Source: Bradyrhizobium sp. LTSP849 (GTDB taxonomy: Bacteria > Pseudomonadota > Alphaproteobacteria > Rhizobiales > Xanthobacteraceae). From it: a DNA stretch of 64,000 bases. Below the pieces are notes generated by a model. It ran no database searches. It worked only from the letters and a program-made list of their open reading frames with translations, and was not told where the DNA came from. Of the stretch, positions 36,066-44,737 are shown one piece after another. Position numbers and translations under genes: made by a program. Each line of letters begins with the position of its first letter. Position 1 is the stretch's first letter. The stretch covers positions 1-64,000 of the forward strand of contig NZ_JYMR01000011.1 in NCBI RefSeq assembly GCF_000938255.1, read 5' to 3'.

Positions 36066-36740
36066 CTACCCCAAATGCTTCCGGAAAAACTCCGTCGCCC
36101 TGCCCCAGGCGAGTTCGGCGGCTTCGCGGTCGTGCACGGCCTGGCGCTGCTCGTTGACGAAGGCGTGCTCGGCATCATAGCGGAACAGCTCCAGCGACTT
36201 GCCGGCGGCCTTCATGGCCTTCTCGAAGCCGTTGACCAGCTCCGGCGTGCACCAATCGTCCTTGTTGGCGAAGTGGGCCTGGAGCGGGATCTTGACGTCG
36301 GCGGGCTTGGCCGCCTGCTCCGGCGGAATGCCGTAGAATACGACACCGGCCGCAAGCTCCGGCACATGCACCGAGCCGATGATGGTCACCGCGCCGCCGA
36401 GGCAGAAGCCGGTCAGGCCGACCTTGGCGCCGTTGCGCGACAGATATTGCGTGGCGCCGCGCACGGTCTGCGTGGTGGCGTCCATGAAGTCGAGCGAGTT
36501 CATCTCTTTGCCGGCGGCATCCGTGTCGTGATACGGCACCACCTTGCCCTTGTAGAGATCGGGCGCCAGCGCATCGAAGCCGGCCAGCGCAAAGCGGTCG
36601 CACAGGCCCTTGATCTGGTCCGACAGCCCCCACCATTCCTGGATCACGACCACGCCTGGCGCATTTCCGCGCGCAGCGTTGGCGAGATAGCCCGAGGCCT
36701 CCTTGCCGTCCGGGCGCTTGAAGGTGATTGCGGTTCCCAT
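36066..36740 (-). CDS. Dienelactone hydrolase family protein
   Basis: The 224-residue alpha/beta hydrolase has the Cys nucleophile elbow GFCLGGAV, typical of dienelactone hydrolase, plus an acid in FANKDDWCTP and His in YDAEHAFVNE completing the Cys-Asp-His triad. The VVIQEWWGLSDQIKGLCDRFA strand matches the family N-terminus. Dienelactone hydrolase acts in chloroaromatic breakdown, but many members have other ester substrates. ATG 36740 has GGAGG upstream. No pathway neighbours are present. Confidence 0.88.
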   Translation of the reverse strand: MGTAITFKRPDGKEASGYLANAARGNAPGVVVIQEWWGLSDQIKGLCDRFALAGFDALAPDLYKGKVVPYHDTDAAGKEMNSLDFMDATTQTVRGATQYLSRNGAKVGLTGFCLGGAVTIIGSVHVPELAAGVVFYGIPPEQAAKPADVKIPLQAHFANKDDWCTPELVNGFEKAMKAAGKSLELFRYDAEHAFVNEQRQAVHDREAAELAWGRATEFFRKHLG

Positions 36741-36838
36741 GGTGTCCTCCGACGATGTTGTGGGGAGCGGTTGGAGCTATTTTGGCGGTTGCGCGCGCGA
36801 TAGGCAATCGCGTCAAACAACACACGCTCGTGTCCCAA

Positions 36839-36864
36839 ACAAAAAAGCCCCCTCGCGGGGGCTT
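36839..36864 (-). terminator. Rho-independent terminator of the fbcFH operon
   Basis: AAGCCCCC-TCGC-GGGGGCTT at 36845-36864 is an 8-bp stem with a 4-base loop. On the minus strand it is followed by a run of six T residues, which fits strong termination 27 bases after the fbcH stop. Confidence 0.85.
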
Positions 36865-36890
36865 CTTCATTCTCGTCTCGCGTGCGCCGC

Positions 36891-38954
36891 TCAGTGCGAG
36901 TCGGCCCAGACTTTCTTCTTGGTGAAGTACATCAGGCCCGCGAAGATGATCAGGAAGATGAAGACCTGGAAGCCGAGGCGCTTGCGCGCTTCCATGTGCG
37001 GTTCGGCGGTCCACATCAGGAACGTGGTGACGTCCTTGGCATACTGCGCGACCGTCGCCGGCGAGCCGTCGTCATAGGTCACCTGGCCGTCGCTGAGCGG
37101 CTTCGGCATCTTGATGGCGTGGCCCGGGAAGAACTTGTTGTAGTACGAGCCCTCCGGGATGGTCACGCCTTCCGGCACCTTGTCCTCAAAGCCCTGCAGC
37201 ACGGCCGCGACATAGTCCGGGCCCTGTTCCTGGTATTGGCTGAAGAAGTCGACCAGGAATAGCGGGAAGCCGCGGCCATAGGAACGCGCCTTGGTGATCA
37301 GCGACAAATCGGGCGGCGCCGCGCCGCCGTTCGCCGCGCGAGCCGCCTGCTCGTTCGGGAATGGCGAGGGGAAGTAGTCAGCCGCCCGGCCGGGGCGCTC
37401 GAACATGTCGCCCTGATCGTTCGGACCGTCCTTGATCTTGTAGTCGGAGGCGAAGGCCGCGACCTGCGCCACCGAATAGCCGGGGCCGCCGTCGTCTCCG
37501 AGATTGCGGAAGGCGATGAAGGACAGGCTGTGGCAGTTGGAGCAGACTTCCTTGTAGACCTTCAGACCGCGCTGGAGCGCACCGCGGTCATACTTGCCGA
37601 AAGGGCCGGCAAAGGACCAGCTGTTGCCCGGCGGCTTGGGGCCGCCTTCCTCGGCGCGGGCATCTTGCAACGTGCCGACGAACAGTGCGCCGGCGGCGAC
37701 GAGCGCGACCGCGATCGAGGCGACAGCCTTGCTGCTCTTGGCGAGGATCGCCTCCGAGATCGAGTTCGGCACCGGCCGCGGCGTCTCGATACGCGAGAGC
37801 AGCGGCAGCACGATCAGGAAGTAGGCGAAGTAGCAGACCGTCAGGACCCGGCCGGCGATCACGTAGATGCCTTCCGGCGGCTGCGCGCCGAGATAGCCGA
37901 GCAGGATGCAGACCGCGACGAAGATCCAGAAGAACTGCTTGGCCAGCGGACGGTACTTCGACGATTTGGTCTTGGCGGCATCGAGCCAGGGCAGGAAGCA
38001 CAGGATGATGATCGCCGAGAACATCCCGATCACGCCCGCAAGCTTGTTCGGGATCGAGCGCAGGATCGCGTAGAACGGCAGGTAATACCATTCCGGCACG
38101 ATGTGCGGCGGCGTCACGCCCGGATTCGCCGGAATGAAGTTGTCGGCGTCGCCGAGATAGTTCGGCATGTAGAAGATGAACCAGGCGTAGAGCAACAGGA
38201 AGCAGGCGACGCCGAAGCCGTCCTTGATGGTCGCGTGCGGCGTGAACGGCACCGTGTCCTTTTCCGTCTTCGGCTCGACGCCGTCCGGATTGTTCTGGCC
38301 GGCGACATGCAGCGCCCAGACGTGGAGCACGACGACGCCCGCAATCAGGAACGGCAGCAGGTAATGCAGCGAGAAGAAGCGGTTCAGCGTCGGGTTGCCG
38401 ACCGAATAGCCGCCCCACAGCAGCGTCACGATGCTCTCGCCGACATAAGGAATGGCGGAGAACAGATTGGTGATGACGGTGGCGCCCCAGAAGCTCATCT
38501 GGCCCCACGGCAGCACGTAGCCCATGAAGCCGGTCGCCATCATCAGGAGATAGATAATGACGCCAAGGATCCACAGCACCTCGCGCGGCTCCTTGTAGGA
38601 GCCGTAGTAGAGACCGCGCAGCATGTGGACATAGACCGCGAAGAAGAACATCGACGCGCCGCAGGCATGCATGTTGCGCAGCAGCCAGCCGTAATTGACG
38701 TCACGGACCAGAAGCTCGACCGACTTGAAGGCGAGATCGGCATGCGGCGTGTAGTGCATCGCCAGGATCACGCCGGTCAGGATCTGCATCCCCAGCATGA
38801 AGGAGAGGATGGCGCCGAAGGTCCACCAGTAGTTCAAATTGCGCGGGGTGGGATAGACGACGAAGGAGGAATGCACGAGACCCAGGATCGGCAGACGTCG
38901 CTCGATCCATTGCAGGGCCGGATTGCTCGGCTGGTAGTCGGATGGTCCGCTCAT
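36891..38954 (-). CDS. fbcH: Cytochrome b/c1 polyprotein of the bc1 complex
   Basis: The 687-residue precursor holds cytochrome b (about residues 1-410, with eight membrane helices and the [13 protein letters not shown] Qo motif) followed by cytochrome c1. The junction has a hydrophobic signal ([22 protein letters not shown]) and c1 begins near residue 434. The c1 haem site is CSNCH near residue 472, and a C-terminal membrane anchor ([15 protein letters not shown]) ends the protein. In Bradyrhizobium japonicum fbcH encodes such a chain, cleaved after insertion into two subunits. The complex moves electrons from ubiquinol to cytochrome c and pumps protons. ATG 38954; the Rieske gene precedes it by 62 bases. 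Confidence 0.96.
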   Translation of the reverse strand: MSGPSDYQPSNPALQWIERRLPILGLVHSSFVVYPTPRNLNYWWTFGAILSFMLGMQILTGVILAMHYTPHADLAFKSVELLVRDVNYGWLLRNMHACGASMFFFAVYVHMLRGLYYGSYKEPREVLWILGVIIYLLMMATGFMGYVLPWGQMSFWGATVITNLFSAIPYVGESIVTLLWGGYSVGNPTLNRFFSLHYLLPFLIAGVVVLHVWALHVAGQNNPDGVEPKTEKDTVPFTPHATIKDGFGVACFLLLYAWFIFYMPNYLGDADNFIPANPGVTPPHIVPEWYYLPFYAILRSIPNKLAGVIGMFSAIIILCFLPWLDAAKTKSSKYRPLAKQFFWIFVAVCILLGYLGAQPPEGIYVIAGRVLTVCYFAYFLIVLPLLSRIETPRPVPNSISEAILAKSSKAVASIAVALVAAGALFVGTLQDARAEEGGPKPPGNSWSFAGPFGKYDRGALQRGLKVYKEVCSNCHSLSFIAFRNLGDDGGPGYSVAQVAAFASDYKIKDGPNDQGDMFERPGRAADYFPSPFPNEQAARAANGGAAPPDLSLITKARSYGRGFPLFLVDFFSQYQEQGPDYVAAVLQGFEDKVPEGVTIPEGSYYNKFFPGHAIKMPKPLSDGQVTYDDGSPATVAQYAKDVTTFLMWTAEPHMEARKRLGFQVFIFLIIFAGLMYFTKKKVWADSH

Positions 38955-39016
38955 GATGCGATCCTGAGGAAATAATACGACATGACGGTTCGAGGCTTCG
39001 GAGGAGGATCCGAAGC

Positions 39017-39547
39017 TCAGCCGATCTGGATTTTGGTGTCGGAAACGAACTGGTACGGCGGCACCGGCAGGTTCGCGGGCGCGGGCCCCTGGCGGATGCG
39101 GCCGGACGAATCGTACTGCGAACCATGGCAGGGGCAGAAGAACCCGTCGTAATTGCCTTCATGAGCGATCGGGATGCAGCCGAGATGGGTGCAGATGCCG
39201 ATCACGACCAGCCACTGGTCATGGCCGGCTTTGACCCGGGCCTCGTCGGATTGCGGATCGGGCAGGCTCGCCACAGGAACGGCGCGCGCCTCGTCGATCT
39301 GCTTCTTGGTGCGATGGCTGATGTAGATCGGCTTGCCGCGCCAGAACACCTTGATGTCCTGCCCCTCGGCGACCGGGGTCAGATCGACCTCGATCGGCGC
39401 ACCGGCGGCGATGGTCGAGGCGTCCGGATTCATTTGGGAGATGAAGGGCCAAAGTGCGGCCGCGCCCCCTACTGCTGCGGCAGCCCCCGTTGCAACGAAT
39501 AAGAAATCACGGCGTGTCGGATGGTCCGCCGAAGACGCTGTCGTCAC
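39017..39547 (-). CDS. fbcF: Rieske iron-sulfur subunit of the bc1 complex
   Basis: The 176-residue protein has a Tat-type N-terminus ([20 protein letters not shown]) that also serves as the membrane anchor, and the 2Fe-2S ligands in CTHLGC (Cys119, His121) and CPCHG (Cys138, His141), with the disulfide pair Cys124 and Cys140. It carries electrons from ubiquinol to cytochrome c1. GTG 39547 lies behind AAAGGG. It is the first gene of the fbcFH operon and divergent from trmL. Confidence 0.96.
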   Translation of the reverse strand: MTTASSADHPTRRDFLFVATGAAAAVGGAAALWPFISQMNPDASTIAAGAPIEVDLTPVAEGQDIKVFWRGKPIYISHRTKKQIDEARAVPVASLPDPQSDEARVKAGHDQWLVVIGICTHLGCIPIAHEGNYDGFFCPCHGSQYDSSGRIRQGPAPANLPVPPYQFVSDTKIQIG

Positions 39548-39825
39548 GATTCCAACCCTTTCTTCTTATGCTGCCGGTGGAACCGCTCTAGGAGCCCCCA
39601 AGGTCCCCAGAACAGGCTGCCGGCGCCCGCGGCCCCCCGCGGCGGCAGAACTTGGCTAGTCCCCGCCAAAACAAGGCGAAAACAGCAGTCCAGAATCGTT
39701 CTATTGGCACCCTTGCCGGGCGAGCGCAAGCCCGCTAACGGCGCGGAAGGGTGCAATGCACGAATTCCGCGGCTAGCGATGTTTTAATGAGACATTTCCG
39801 ACCCGCACCAACCCGGTCACGACAC

Positions 39826-40284
39826 ATGCAGATCGCGCTTTTCCAGCCGGACATCGCCCAGAACACCGGCACGATTCTCAGGCTCTGCGCCTGTCTGGGC
39901 ATGGCTGCCCATATCATTGAACCGGCCGGCTTCCCCGTTTCCGACCGACATTTCCGCCGGGCGGGAATGGACTATCTCGACCATGTGAGTGTGACCCGCC
40001 ACGACTCCTGGTCGAAATTCGAGGAATGCCGCGCGGCGCAAGGCACCCGGCTGCTGCTGTTCACCACCAAGGCCGCCACGGATTACCGCGATTTTCATTA
40101 CCAGACGTCGGACATCCTGCTATTCGGGCGCGAGAGCGCCGGTGTCACCGACGCGGTGGTCGAGGCCGCGGATGCGCGGCTGGTGATCCCGATCACGCCC
40201 GGGCTGCGGTCGCTCAATGTCGCCATGACCGCGGCGATGGCCGCAGGCGAAGCGCTGCGGCAGGTCCGGAACCCGCAAGTTTGA
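39826..40284 (+). CDS. trmL: tRNA (cytidine(34)-2'-O)-methyltransferase TrmL
   Basis: A 152-residue SPOUT-class methyltransferase with MQIALFQPDIAQNTGTILRL at the start, the FGRESAGV motif in the middle and the trefoil-knot segment IPITPGLRSLNVAMTAAMAAGEALR at the end. TrmL methylates the 2'-O of the wobble base in tRNA-Leu isoacceptors. ATG 39826 matches the family start; the frame is open upstream to an ATG at 39787, which would add 13 residues. queE follows 18 bases after the stop. Confidence 0.92.
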   Translation: MQIALFQPDIAQNTGTILRLCACLGMAAHIIEPAGFPVSDRHFRRAGMDYLDHVSVTRHDSWSKFEECRAAQGTRLLLFTTKAATDYRDFHYQTSDILLFGRESAGVTDAVVEAADARLVIPITPGLRSLNVAMTAAMAAGEALRQVRNPQV

Positions 40285-40302
40285 TATGTTGAGGAGAGAC
40301 GA

Positions 40303-40935
40303 GTGAGTTACGCGGTCAAGGAAATCTTCCTGACCCTGCAAGGCGAAGGCGCCCATGCCGGGCGCGCGTCCGTGTTCTGCCGTTTTGCCGGCTGCAACCT
40401 CTGGAGCGGGCGCGAGGCTGACCGCCTCGAGGCGACCTGCAAATTCTGCGACACGGATTTCGTCGGCACCGACGGCACGCTCGGCGGCCGCTACGCCTCG
40501 GCCGTGGAGCTTGCCGACACCATTGCCGCGCAATGGCGTGCGACGGCCGACAACCGCTACGTGGTGCTGACCGGCGGCGAACCGCTGCTCCAGGTGGACG
40601 CCGACCTGGTCGAGGCGCTCCATGCCCGCGGCTTCGAGATCGGGGTCGAGACCAACGGCACGATTGCTCCGCCCGCGGGGCTCGACTGGATCTGCGTCAG
40701 CCCCAAGGGCGGCAGCGAGCTGGTGCTGAAGCGCGGCCATGAGCTGAAGCTGGTCTATCCGCAGGCGCTGGCAGCGCCGGAGACTTTCGAGGGCCTCGCC
40801 TTCGAACGCTTCTCGCTACAACCGATGGACGGGCCCGAGGTCGCCCAGAACACCGCACGCGCCATCGATTACTGCCTGCACCATCCGCAATGGCGGCTCA
40901 GCGTGCAGACGCATAAATCGCTCGGCATCAGATAG
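40303..40935 (+). CDS. queE: 7-carboxy-7-deazaguanine synthase QueE
   Basis: QueE is a radical SAM enzyme that contracts 6-carboxytetrahydropterin to 7-carboxy-7-deazaguanine in queuosine synthesis. The cluster region is unusual, as known for QueE: CRFAGCNLW, then ATCKFCDTDF, giving CX3-like spacing with an insertion before CKFC. The YVVLTGGEPLLQVD motif (GGEP) binds SAM. The start is GTG 40303 with GAGGAG upstream. queD follows 17 bases later, and both are likely co-transcribed. Confidence 0.94.
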   Translation: MSYAVKEIFLTLQGEGAHAGRASVFCRFAGCNLWSGREADRLEATCKFCDTDFVGTDGTLGGRYASAVELADTIAAQWRATADNRYVVLTGGEPLLQVDADLVEALHARGFEIGVETNGTIAPPAGLDWICVSPKGGSELVLKRGHELKLVYPQALAAPETFEGLAFERFSLQPMDGPEVAQNTARAIDYCLHHPQWRLSVQTHKSLGIR

Positions 40936-40952
40936 GATTGGTTGACGGACAG

Positions 40953-41318
40953 ATGTGGGAATTGACGAAATCGTTCCGCTTCGAGGCGGCGCATTCGCTG
41001 TCGGGAACGACCTTTGGTGCGGACAGCGAAGAGATCCACGGCCACTCCTTCCGCGCCGAGGTGACAGTGCGCGGTACGCCCGATCCTGCAACCGGCATGG
41101 TGGTCGATCTCGGCCTGCTCCAGCGCGCGATCGAGGACGTGCGGCTGACGCTGGACCACAAGTTCCTCAACAAGATCGAGGCGCTGGGAATGCCGACGCT
41201 GGAAAACCTCTCGCGCTTCGTCTGGGAGCGGCTACAGCATATCGGCCAGCTCACCCGCGTCAGCATCCACCGCGACAGTTGCAACGAGAGCTGCACCTAT
41301 TACGGTCCGCAAGATTAG
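40953..41318 (+). CDS. queD: 6-carboxytetrahydropterin synthase QueD
   Basis: QueD converts dihydroneopterin triphosphate to 6-carboxytetrahydropterin, the substrate of QueE. The 121-residue T-fold protein has zinc-ligand His residues in FRFEAAHSL and [11 protein letters not shown], plus LDHKFLN and the late [17 protein letters not shown] 40953 fits the family; a TTG further upstream is unlikely. The remaining pathway genes queC and queF are not in the window. Confidence 0.93.
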   Translation: MWELTKSFRFEAAHSLSGTTFGADSEEIHGHSFRAEVTVRGTPDPATGMVVDLGLLQRAIEDVRLTLDHKFLNKIEALGMPTLENLSRFVWERLQHIGQLTRVSIHRDSCNESCTYYGPQD

Positions 41319-41331
41319 ACTTCGAGGATTT

Positions 41332-41421
41332 CGTAGGGTGGGCAAAGCGTAGCGTGCCCACCATTCAAGACGACGGTGAAGGATGGTGGGCACGGCGCAA
41401 GGGCGCCTTTGCCCACCCTAC
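41332..41421. repeat. Interspersed palindromic repeat family A, copy 3
   Basis: The unit runs from CGTAGGGTGGGCAAAGCG to CTTTGCCCACCCTAC and shares most bases with copy 2 at 18095-18184, including CGGCGCAAGGGCGCCTTTG. Its right end abuts the ribosome site of hemF, so the hemF transcript may carry it in its 5' leader. Confidence 0.85.
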
Positions 41422-41431
41422 AGGAATGCAG

Positions 41432-42319
41432 ATGGACGCATCGACAATCGAAGACCGCAAGACGCGCGCCCGCGCCTGGTTTGAATCCTTGCGCGACGAC
41501 ATCTGCGCGAGCTTCGAGCGGCTCGAGGACGACGCGCCGCAAAGCCTCTATCCCGGCGAGGCCGGCCGCTTCGCGCGCACGCCCTGGCAGCGCACCGACC
41601 ACAGCGGCGCGCCCGGCGGTGGCGGCGTGATGTCGATGATGTCAGGCCGCCTGTTCGAAAAAGTCGGCGTGCACTGCTCGACCGTGCACGGCGAGTTCGC
41701 GCCCGAGTTTCGCGCGCAGATTCCGGGCGCGGCGGACGATCCGCGGTTCTGGGCCTCCGGCATCTCGCTGATCGCGCATCTGCGCAATCCGCACGTGCCG
41801 GCCGTGCACATGAACACGCGCTTCGTCGTCACCACCAAGGCCTGGTTCGGCGGCGGCGCCGACCTCACGCCGGTGCTGGACCGCCGGCGCACGCAGGACG
41901 ATGCCGACACGATCGCCTTTCACGCCGCGATGAAAGAGGCGTGCACGCAGCCGAACGGCATCGCCGACTACGACAAGTATAAGAAATGGTGCGACGAGTA
42001 TTTCTACCTGCCGCACCGGAAAGAGGCGCGCGGGATCGGCGGCATCTTCTACGACTGGCACGACAGCGGCGATTGGGACGCGGACCTCGCCTTCACGCAG
42101 GATGTCGGCCGTACTTTCCTGAACACCTATCCTGACATCGTGCGACGCAATTTCGCGACCGCATGGACCGCGGAAGACCGCCAGGAGCAACTGATCCGTC
42201 GTGGACGCTATGTCGAATTCAACTTGCTCTATGACCGCGGCACCATCTTCGGGCTCAAGACCGGCGGCAATGTGGATTCGATCCTGTCGTCGCTGCCGCC
42301 GGAGGTGAAATGGCCATGA
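41432..42319 (+). CDS. hemF: Coproporphyrinogen III oxidase, oxygen-dependent
   Basis: HemF oxidatively decarboxylates coproporphyrinogen III to protoporphyrinogen IX, using O2. The 295-residue protein has the signature [10 protein letters not shown] and continues [20 protein letters not shown], with [20 protein letters not shown] near the end, all standard. ATG 41432 is chosen for its AGGA spacing; ATG 41426 would add two residues. Repeat A3 ends 10 bases upstream. The frame is also open far upstream but that part is antisense-like noise. The HAD gene overlaps its 3' end. Confidence 0.94.
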   Translation: MDASTIEDRKTRARAWFESLRDDICASFERLEDDAPQSLYPGEAGRFARTPWQRTDHSGAPGGGGVMSMMSGRLFEKVGVHCSTVHGEFAPEFRAQIPGAADDPRFWASGISLIAHLRNPHVPAVHMNTRFVVTTKAWFGGGADLTPVLDRRRTQDDADTIAFHAAMKEACTQPNGIADYDKYKKWCDEYFYLPHRKEARGIGGIFYDWHDSGDWDADLAFTQDVGRTFLNTYPDIVRRNFATAWTAEDRQEQLIRRGRYVEFNLLYDRGTIFGLKTGGNVDSILSSLPPEVKWP

Positions 42320-43071
42320 TGACGATGACGCCGCCCAAGACGAAGCCGCTCCCCCGCGCCATGCTGATCGACATGGACGACACTATCCTGTCGGCCTATG
42401 GCCGACCCGAGATCGCCTGGAATACGATCGCGAACGAGTTTGCCGACGAGCTCGCACCGCTGCCGCCGCAACAGGTCGCCGCGGCCGTGCTGGCCTATGC
42501 GCGGCAATTCTGGTCGACCGCGGAAGCCGCGTGGCGGATGAAGCTTGGCGAGGCGCGGCGGCTCACGGTGCGCGGCGGCTTCGCCGAGCTCGCCGCAAAC
42601 GGCCATCGTGCCCTCTCCGACGATCTTGCCGATCGCCTGGCCGACCGCTTCACCACCTATCGCGAAGAAGCGATCTTCGTCTTCCCGGGCGCGCATGATG
42701 CGATCGATGCTTTCAAGGCGCACGGCGTCAAGCTCGCGCTGGTCACCAACGGCGCCGCCGACATGCAGCGCGCCAAGGTGGAGCGCTTCGAGCTCGCGCA
42801 TCGCTTCGACCACATCCAGATCGAGGGCGAGCACGGTTTCGGCAAGCCCGAGGAGCGCGCCTATCTGCACGCGATGGACGCACTCGGCGTCACCGCAAAA
42901 GACACCTGGATGATCGGCGACAACCTCGAATGGGAAGTCGTGACGCCGCAACGGCTCGGCATCTATGCGATCTGGATCGACGTGCATGGCGAGGGCCTGC
43001 CAGAGGGCTCGACCGTCAAGCCCGACCGCATCATCCGTTCGCTGACCGAACTCGTGCCGGACCGGGCGTAA
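42310..43071 (+). CDS. HAD-superfamily hydrolase
   Basis: The 253-residue protein has the HAD motifs: nucleophile in [11 protein letters not shown], where the second Asp is the acid/base, Thr or Ser in LALVTNGA, Lys in [12 protein letters not shown], and the Asp pair in [12 protein letters not shown]. The layout is close to the YjjG/haloacid dehalogenase phosphatase group; the phosphate substrate is unknown. ATG 42310 lies inside the end of hemF, which stops at 42319, with GGAGG at 42301, so the two are translationally linked. Confidence 0.85.
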   Translation: MAMMTMTPPKTKPLPRAMLIDMDDTILSAYGRPEIAWNTIANEFADELAPLPPQQVAAAVLAYARQFWSTAEAAWRMKLGEARRLTVRGGFAELAANGHRALSDDLADRLADRFTTYREEAIFVFPGAHDAIDAFKAHGVKLALVTNGAADMQRAKVERFELAHRFDHIQIEGEHGFGKPEERAYLHAMDALGVTAKDTWMIGDNLEWEVVTPQRLGIYAIWIDVHGEGLPEGSTVKPDRIIRSLTELVPDRA

Positions 43072-43081
43072 CAACAAAATA

Positions 43082-43106
43082 TCGAAAACAACCCCATGCA
43101 CAGTAG
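43082..43106. repeat. 25-bp interspersed repeat, copy 2 of 2
   Basis: It is identical to 4263-4287. It opens a 319-base gap (43072-43390) that has no gene I can support. After it comes an A/T-rich stretch with TTTTACGAAATCC and TTGACTTGTCGGGCAAAACAGG, which looks like part of the same larger repeat, then unremarkable sequence up to the YodC-like gene. Confidence 0.75.
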
Positions 43107-43390
43107 CCGGATGCTGCAATTTCAACAGCTTGCCGCCAAACGCAATGCATTGCTGATTTTACGAAATCCTTTGACTTGTCGGGCAAAACAGGCGCATGAT
43201 GCCATCATCGCCGCGCCTAGGACGGAATAGCCCTAGGGCCATCGAGCGATCCCCCACTCGAACCTCTGCCATCGACGTTTCGCGCAGCCTACGCAAGCCG
43301 GAGCACATTCACGGGTCCCGCAGCCCGTGATGGGCATGTCATGACGGCTTGCTAGCCTTCGCCTCGTCGATCAACCTGAAAGGACCATCC

Positions 43391-43600
43391 ATGGAACTGA
43401 AAACCGGCGACGTCGTGATGCTGAAATCCGGCGGCCAGCCGCTGACTGTCGCGGAGGTGAAGGGCGACGATATCCTCTGCCTCTGGATGGGCTCGGAGGG
43501 CGATCTGTTCCGCGAGACGCTGCCACTGGCCACGCTCGAACGCCTGGAAGTCGAAGACGACGATGATGAGGACGACGAGGATGACGAAGACGAAGAATAA
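43391..43600 (+). CDS. YodC-family (DUF2158) small acidic protein
   Basis: The 69-residue protein has the YodC core MELKTGDVVMLKSGGQPLTV and AEVKGDDILCLWM, a small beta-barrel. It ends in a run of Asp and Glu (over fifteen acidic residues), which is unusual for the family and gives a very low pI. ATG 43391 follows AAAGGA. YodC function is not known. The gene stands alone. Confidence 0.85.
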   Translation: MELKTGDVVMLKSGGQPLTVAEVKGDDILCLWMGSEGDLFRETLPLATLERLEVEDDDDEDDEDDEDEE

Positions 43601-43782
43601 GCACGCCTAAGAAATGAGGGCGGCATGGTCTCCAAGACGCAGACCGTGCTGCCTTGATTTTCATTGGCTGCGTTTCCGGCCACCTTCTCAGGGTGGCGAA
43701 AACCAAGATTCCAAAGCCACACTTCGTCTTCATCGGTACCGACCGCCGCTTGTCGAGCACCCGGTCGATCGGATCGATCTGG

Positions 43783-44733
43783 TCAGACAAAACGATAGAG
43801 CTGCGCCGGTGTCTCGGCCAGAATCGTCCGTTCCAGCGCCTTGTCGCCGCACCACTCCGCGAGGCCGCCGAGAACAGCATGATCGTCGATGATGCGAAAC
43901 GGGTGGATATCGAGTGGCGGGCGATCAGGCACGCGATCGGTATGCGGCCAATCGCTGGCCCAGAGCATGCGATCAGGCCCCGCCGCGATCAAGGCGCGCG
44001 CGATCGGAGCTGCATCGGCATATCCCGGCGCCTGTCGTGATATCCGATAGGGAGCGGACAATTTGACGTACGCCTTGCGCGCCTTGACCAGATCCAGCAG
44101 CGCGGCAAAGCCGTCCTGTCGAATGCCGTCGCGAGCTTGCGCCATGCCGAAATGATCGATGACGACCTCCACCGGCAGCGCGGCGATCCGGTCGGCGGCG
44201 GCGGCAATCACCGGTAAAGCCGCATAGATCTGAATATGCCAGCCCAGATGGCCGATACGTCCCGCGATCGCATCGAGAGCCGCAACGGCGGCGCGCAGAT
44301 CACGGTTCTCGCCGCTCTCGAGGTTGATCCTGAGGCCGCGAATTCCCCGTCTGTCGAGTTCGGCAAGTTCGATATCGCCGATGTCGGGGGCGACCACCGC
44401 GACGCCGCGCGCGCTGTCGCCGAGCTGCGCGAGCGCGTCCAGCATGCAGCGATTGTCGGTGCCGTAGAACGATGGCTGAATCAGCACATTGCGGGTGATG
44501 CCAAGGCGCCGGCGCAGCTCATGAAGATCGGAGACCGAAGCCTCTGGCGGGGTGTAGCCGCGTTGCGGCACCATCGGATACTGCCCGGCCGGGCCGATGA
44601 TGTGGACGTGGCAGTCGCATGCGCCCGCTGGCATCTCGGAGACGTCTTTTGCTGAAGCATGGGCCATCGGCAGCGTCGCTCCCAGGGCAGAAACCGCGAT
44701 CCTTCCAACGTCGCGTCGTGTCATCATCAACAT
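43783..44733 (-). CDS. Amidohydrolase family protein with Tat-like signal (PDC-hydrolase type)
   Basis: The 316-residue TIM-barrel hydrolase resembles 2-pyrone-4,6-dicarboxylate lactonase and related COG3618 enzymes: the metal or substrate motif CDCHVHIIGPAG near residue 39, VVIDHFGMAQ, and the late MLWASDWPHTDRVP with the catalytic Asp. An N-terminal TRRDVGRIAVSALGATLPMA is Tat-like and ends HASA, so export is probable, uncommon for this family. ATG 44733 has AAGGAG upstream. It follows the MFS gene with only 4 bases between, so both are in one operon. Confidence 0.85.
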   Translation of the reverse strand: MLMMTRRDVGRIAVSALGATLPMAHASAKDVSEMPAGACDCHVHIIGPAGQYPMVPQRGYTPPEASVSDLHELRRRLGITRNVLIQPSFYGTDNRCMLDALAQLGDSARGVAVVAPDIGDIELAELDRRGIRGLRINLESGENRDLRAAVAALDAIAGRIGHLGWHIQIYAALPVIAAAADRIAALPVEVVIDHFGMAQARDGIRQDGFAALLDLVKARKAYVKLSAPYRISRQAPGYADAAPIARALIAAGPDRMLWASDWPHTDRVPDRPPLDIHPFRIIDDHAVLGGLAEWCGDKALERTILAETPAQLYRFV

Positions 44734-44737
44734 GGCT

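Noticed and set aside
37530-38975. 481-codon plus-strand frame opposite fbcH
   Set aside because: Antisense to cytochrome b/c1; rich in Arg, Asp and His only because of GC-rich codons.
40303-41318. queE-queD as part of a 7-deazaguanine DNA modification (dpd) defence island
   Set aside because: No dpdA-like transglycosylase or helicase/nuclease genes are near; trmL and hemF neighbours point to ordinary tRNA queuosine synthesis.
40955-41431. Long upstream extension of hemF through queD and repeat A3
   Set aside because: It overlaps queD in another frame and the extension has no HemF similarity; a good ATG with ribosome site exists at 41432.
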